This document shows, piece after piece, positions 62,456 to 64,000 of a DNA stretch of 64,000 nucleotides. The notes below the pieces were generated by a model. The model saw only the letters and a list, made by a program, of their open reading frames with translations. It ran no database searches and was not told the DNA's origin. The DNA comes from Sphingobacterium thalpophilum (GTDB taxonomy: Bacteria > Bacteroidota > Bacteroidia > Sphingobacteriales > Sphingobacteriaceae): assembly GCF_901482695.1 (NCBI RefSeq), contig NZ_LR590484.1:2542001-2606000 (forward strand), written 5' to 3'. Both the position numbers and the translations under genes were made by a program. Each line of letters begins with the position of its first letter. Within the stretch, counting starts at the first letter, position 1.

Positions 62456-63415
62456 ATGAATGTTGCTTTGCGGTCTTTACTGCTATGGTATGGAATTGTA
62501 TTTCCATTTTTTTTTGTTTTTGGGCAGGTAAGATGGCGCAATCAGGAAGTCTCCGTTCAGAACGACAATGACGTTTATTTGTTGATCGGACAGGACCGTT
62601 ATTACACCAATGGCATCAATGTCAATTACCGGATAGCTTTGCCATCGGCCGGACCGCAGCCGCAGTCTAATACCGTGCTGGACTTTGAGATCGGGCAGCG
62701 AATTTACAATGGCATCAGCATCCTCGATTACCGCGGGCAGCCGAAGGACTATGACCGGCCTTTTGCGGGATATTTATATTTAAGTGGTGGCGCAACACGC
62801 TTTTTATCTGCTGATCAGCTGATAGAGGGAAAAGTGGAGTTCGGGCAGATCGGACAGCGCTCTTACGGCGAAGAGGCCCAGCGGTTTATCCATCATCTAT
62901 TTGGTATGTATGAGGCAACAGGCTGGGATACACAGCTTAGCAATGCATTTGGTGTCGATCTGCATGCAAAATATTTGAAAGGGCTTTACCGCAATCGCGC
63001 ACAGTCCTTTGATCTGGGGGTAAAAACACAGGCCGTGCTTGGGATGAACAATACGAATATTCAGGCCGGACTGCCGGTACGGGTTGGTAAGCTGAAGCCC
63101 TATCAGGCTTCCACCTTCACCTATGGTCATCTGACACAGGCCCGGCAGGCCGGAGAGAAGGAATGGTATTTTGTTTACCAGCCCAGCCTTGCGCGGATTT
63201 TTTATAATTCGACCATCCGGGGCGGCCTGGGCAAAGATGATCCTGTCGGCAGACTGTATCAGGTGGAACCTTGGATGATCAGCCACAGGGTCGGCTTTCA
63301 TTGGTCAGACCATAAGATCAATTATGGCATCAGCTATATTTTTAATTCGAAGGAACTGCAAGGGGTTTTTTACCGACACCAATACGGCGAGCTGTTTTTT
63401 TCCTACCGTTTCTGA
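62456..63415 (+). CDS. LpxR-like lipid A deacylase family protein
   Basis: A 319-aa outer-membrane beta-barrel of the LpxR/DUF2219 family. LpxR removes the 3'-acyloxyacyl chain from lipid A in Salmonella. A signal peptide spans about residues 1-23 (ending FFFVFGQ). Family marks are SVQNDNDVYLLIGQDRYYTN (with the Asn-Asp pair), RPFAGYLYLSG, GQIGQRSYGEEAQRFIH and TGWDTQL. The protein ends in FFSYRF, a typical barrel terminus. ATG 62456 gives the best signal peptide; the frame also has an upstream TTG at 62444. Lipid A activity is inferred from family. Confidence 0.85.
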   Translation: MNVALRSLLLWYGIVFPFFFVFGQVRWRNQEVSVQNDNDVYLLIGQDRYYTNGINVNYRIALPSAGPQPQSNTVLDFEIGQRIYNGISILDYRGQPKDYDRPFAGYLYLSGGATRFLSADQLIEGKVEFGQIGQRSYGEEAQRFIHHLFGMYEATGWDTQLSNAFGVDLHAKYLKGLYRNRAQSFDLGVKTQAVLGMNNTNIQAGLPVRVGKLKPYQASTFTYGHLTQARQAGEKEWYFVYQPSLARIFYNSTIRGGLGKDDPVGRLYQVEPWMISHRVGFHWSDHKINYGISYIFNSKELQGVFYRHQYGELFFSYRF

Positions 63416-63420
63416 GTCCG

Positions 63421-64000
63421 TCACTCAGAGCTGGCGGTTTCGTGCGGAGAGAGTTTTTGGCCCGTTAATCTCGCTGTCAGCATAGCGGCGACTGTATCCC
63501 CCGTGGCATTCAGCATTGTTGCTAATGGATCGACGAGTGTGGCAATGATCATAATCGAGGGTATCACTTCCGTCGGCATCTGGTATACCGATATGATCAG
63601 CATTTCACCGATATAGCCGCCATTCGGGATGCCGCCGGCAACGATGCTGACCAGCAACGTGATGCCCACTGCCATGATCAGATTGGCGGGATTGAAAAAA
63701 TCCTGCCCGCTGAGCAGCAGCGCCACATAGATCTTAAAGATACAGGAAATTGCCGAGCCATGTTTATGTAAGGTAGTCCCCAGTGGAATTACCACACTGG
63801 CGACCGTATCGGGAATGCCGATACTTTTGGCGGCAAGCAGGTTGGCCGGCATGGTTGCCAGGCTGCTGCAGCTGCTCAATGACGTCAGCGAAGGGAGAAT
63901 ATTATTCTTCCAGTAAAGCTTGACGCCCCTGATACCGTAGGCGAAAAAAGCAAATAGGCTGAATACGGTAAAAAAATACAGAAGTCCAAAGATGTAATAG
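63421..64000 (-). CDS. dicarboxylate/amino acid:cation symporter (3' part, cut by window edge)
   Basis: The last 193 or so residues of a DAACS/SDF-family symporter, open to the window end on the minus strand. The serine-rich hairpin SLSSCSSLATMP, the loop IPLGTTLHKHGSAI, and the transmembrane 8 motif LNATGDTVAAML match this family, which takes up glutamate, aspartate or C4-dicarboxylates with Na+ or H+. The usual TSSS-type motif here reads SSCSS. The 5' part lies beyond the window. It converges on the LpxR-like gene with only 5 bp between stops and no terminator. Confidence 0.92.
   Translation of the reverse strand, partial: YYIFGLLYFFTVFSLFAFFAYGIRGVKLYWKNNILPSLTSLSSCSSLATMPANLLAAKSIGIPDTVASVVIPLGTTLHKHGSAISCIFKIYVALLLSGQDFFNPANLIMAVGITLLVSIVAGGIPNGGYIGEMLIISVYQMPTEVIPSIMIIATLVDPLATMLNATGDTVAAMLTARLTGQKLSPHETASSE

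Noticed and set aside
1..64000. Search for tRNA genes, rRNA, CRISPR arrays and insertion sequences
   Set aside because: No tRNA T-loop/anticodon arrangement, repeat-spacer pattern or transposase was recognised by reading; a dedicated scan could still find a divergent one.

Overview
The window comes from a Bacteroidota chromosome, most likely a Sphingobacterium- or Pedobacter-like member of the Sphingobacteriaceae. The evidence is two SusC/SusD outer-membrane uptake loci driven by FecI-type sigma and FecR-type anti-sigma pairs, lipoproteins with Bacteroidota-style lipobox tails, several TAnnTTTG -7 promoter elements, a GH3-family protein beside lptB, and few Shine-Dalgarno sequences. No tRNA, rRNA, CRISPR array or insertion sequence was seen. 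The species call is inference.

Layout. 1-3110: end of an unknown gene, a SurA-like periplasmic chaperone/prolyl isomerase and a secreted lactonase-fold protein. 3149-8913 (minus strand): a complete seven-gene Mrp Na+(K+)/H+ antiporter operon, mrpABCDEFG. 9320-28552 (plus strand): two tandem paralogous modules, each with ECF sigma factor, FecR anti-sigma, STN-containing SusC, SusD, HExxH zinc metallopeptidase lipoprotein and DUF4302-like lipoprotein. 28553-31360: an AT-rich stretch with two orphan genes and three gene remnants. 31360-33157: an NTF2-like secreted protein and a TonB-C-domain protein. 33286-63415: mostly housekeeping genes: acs, a UbiA-like protein, rsmA with a flavin monooxygenase and a 2-hydroxyacid dehydrogenase, pdxA, cca, miaA, ilvE, lptB-GH3, recJ, khtTU, a MIP18-type Fe-S assembly factor, a glycosyltransferase, a polyprenyl diphosphate synthase, a nitrilase-family amidase, a MarR regulator, an FMN-dependent glutamate-synthase-like protein, and ccmE-ccmF. 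62456-64000: an LpxR-like lipid A deacylase and the 3' part of a dicarboxylate/amino acid:cation symporter.

How the parts fit. In each tandem module the STN domain of SusC should report substrate binding across the periplasm to FecR, which releases the sigma factor to transcribe susC, susD and the two lipoproteins. No glycoside hydrolase is present; the only enzyme is a zinc peptidase, so a protein, peptide or glycopeptide substrate is the best inference. The second module is not a plain copy: its peptidase and its DUF4302 protein both lack the C-terminal part found in module 1. Both susC genes follow a conserved 28-nt hairpin, and both sigma-fecR junctions carry TGTCACCC. Another notable feature is a CcmE that carries CxxxY in place of the usual haem-binding HxxxY.
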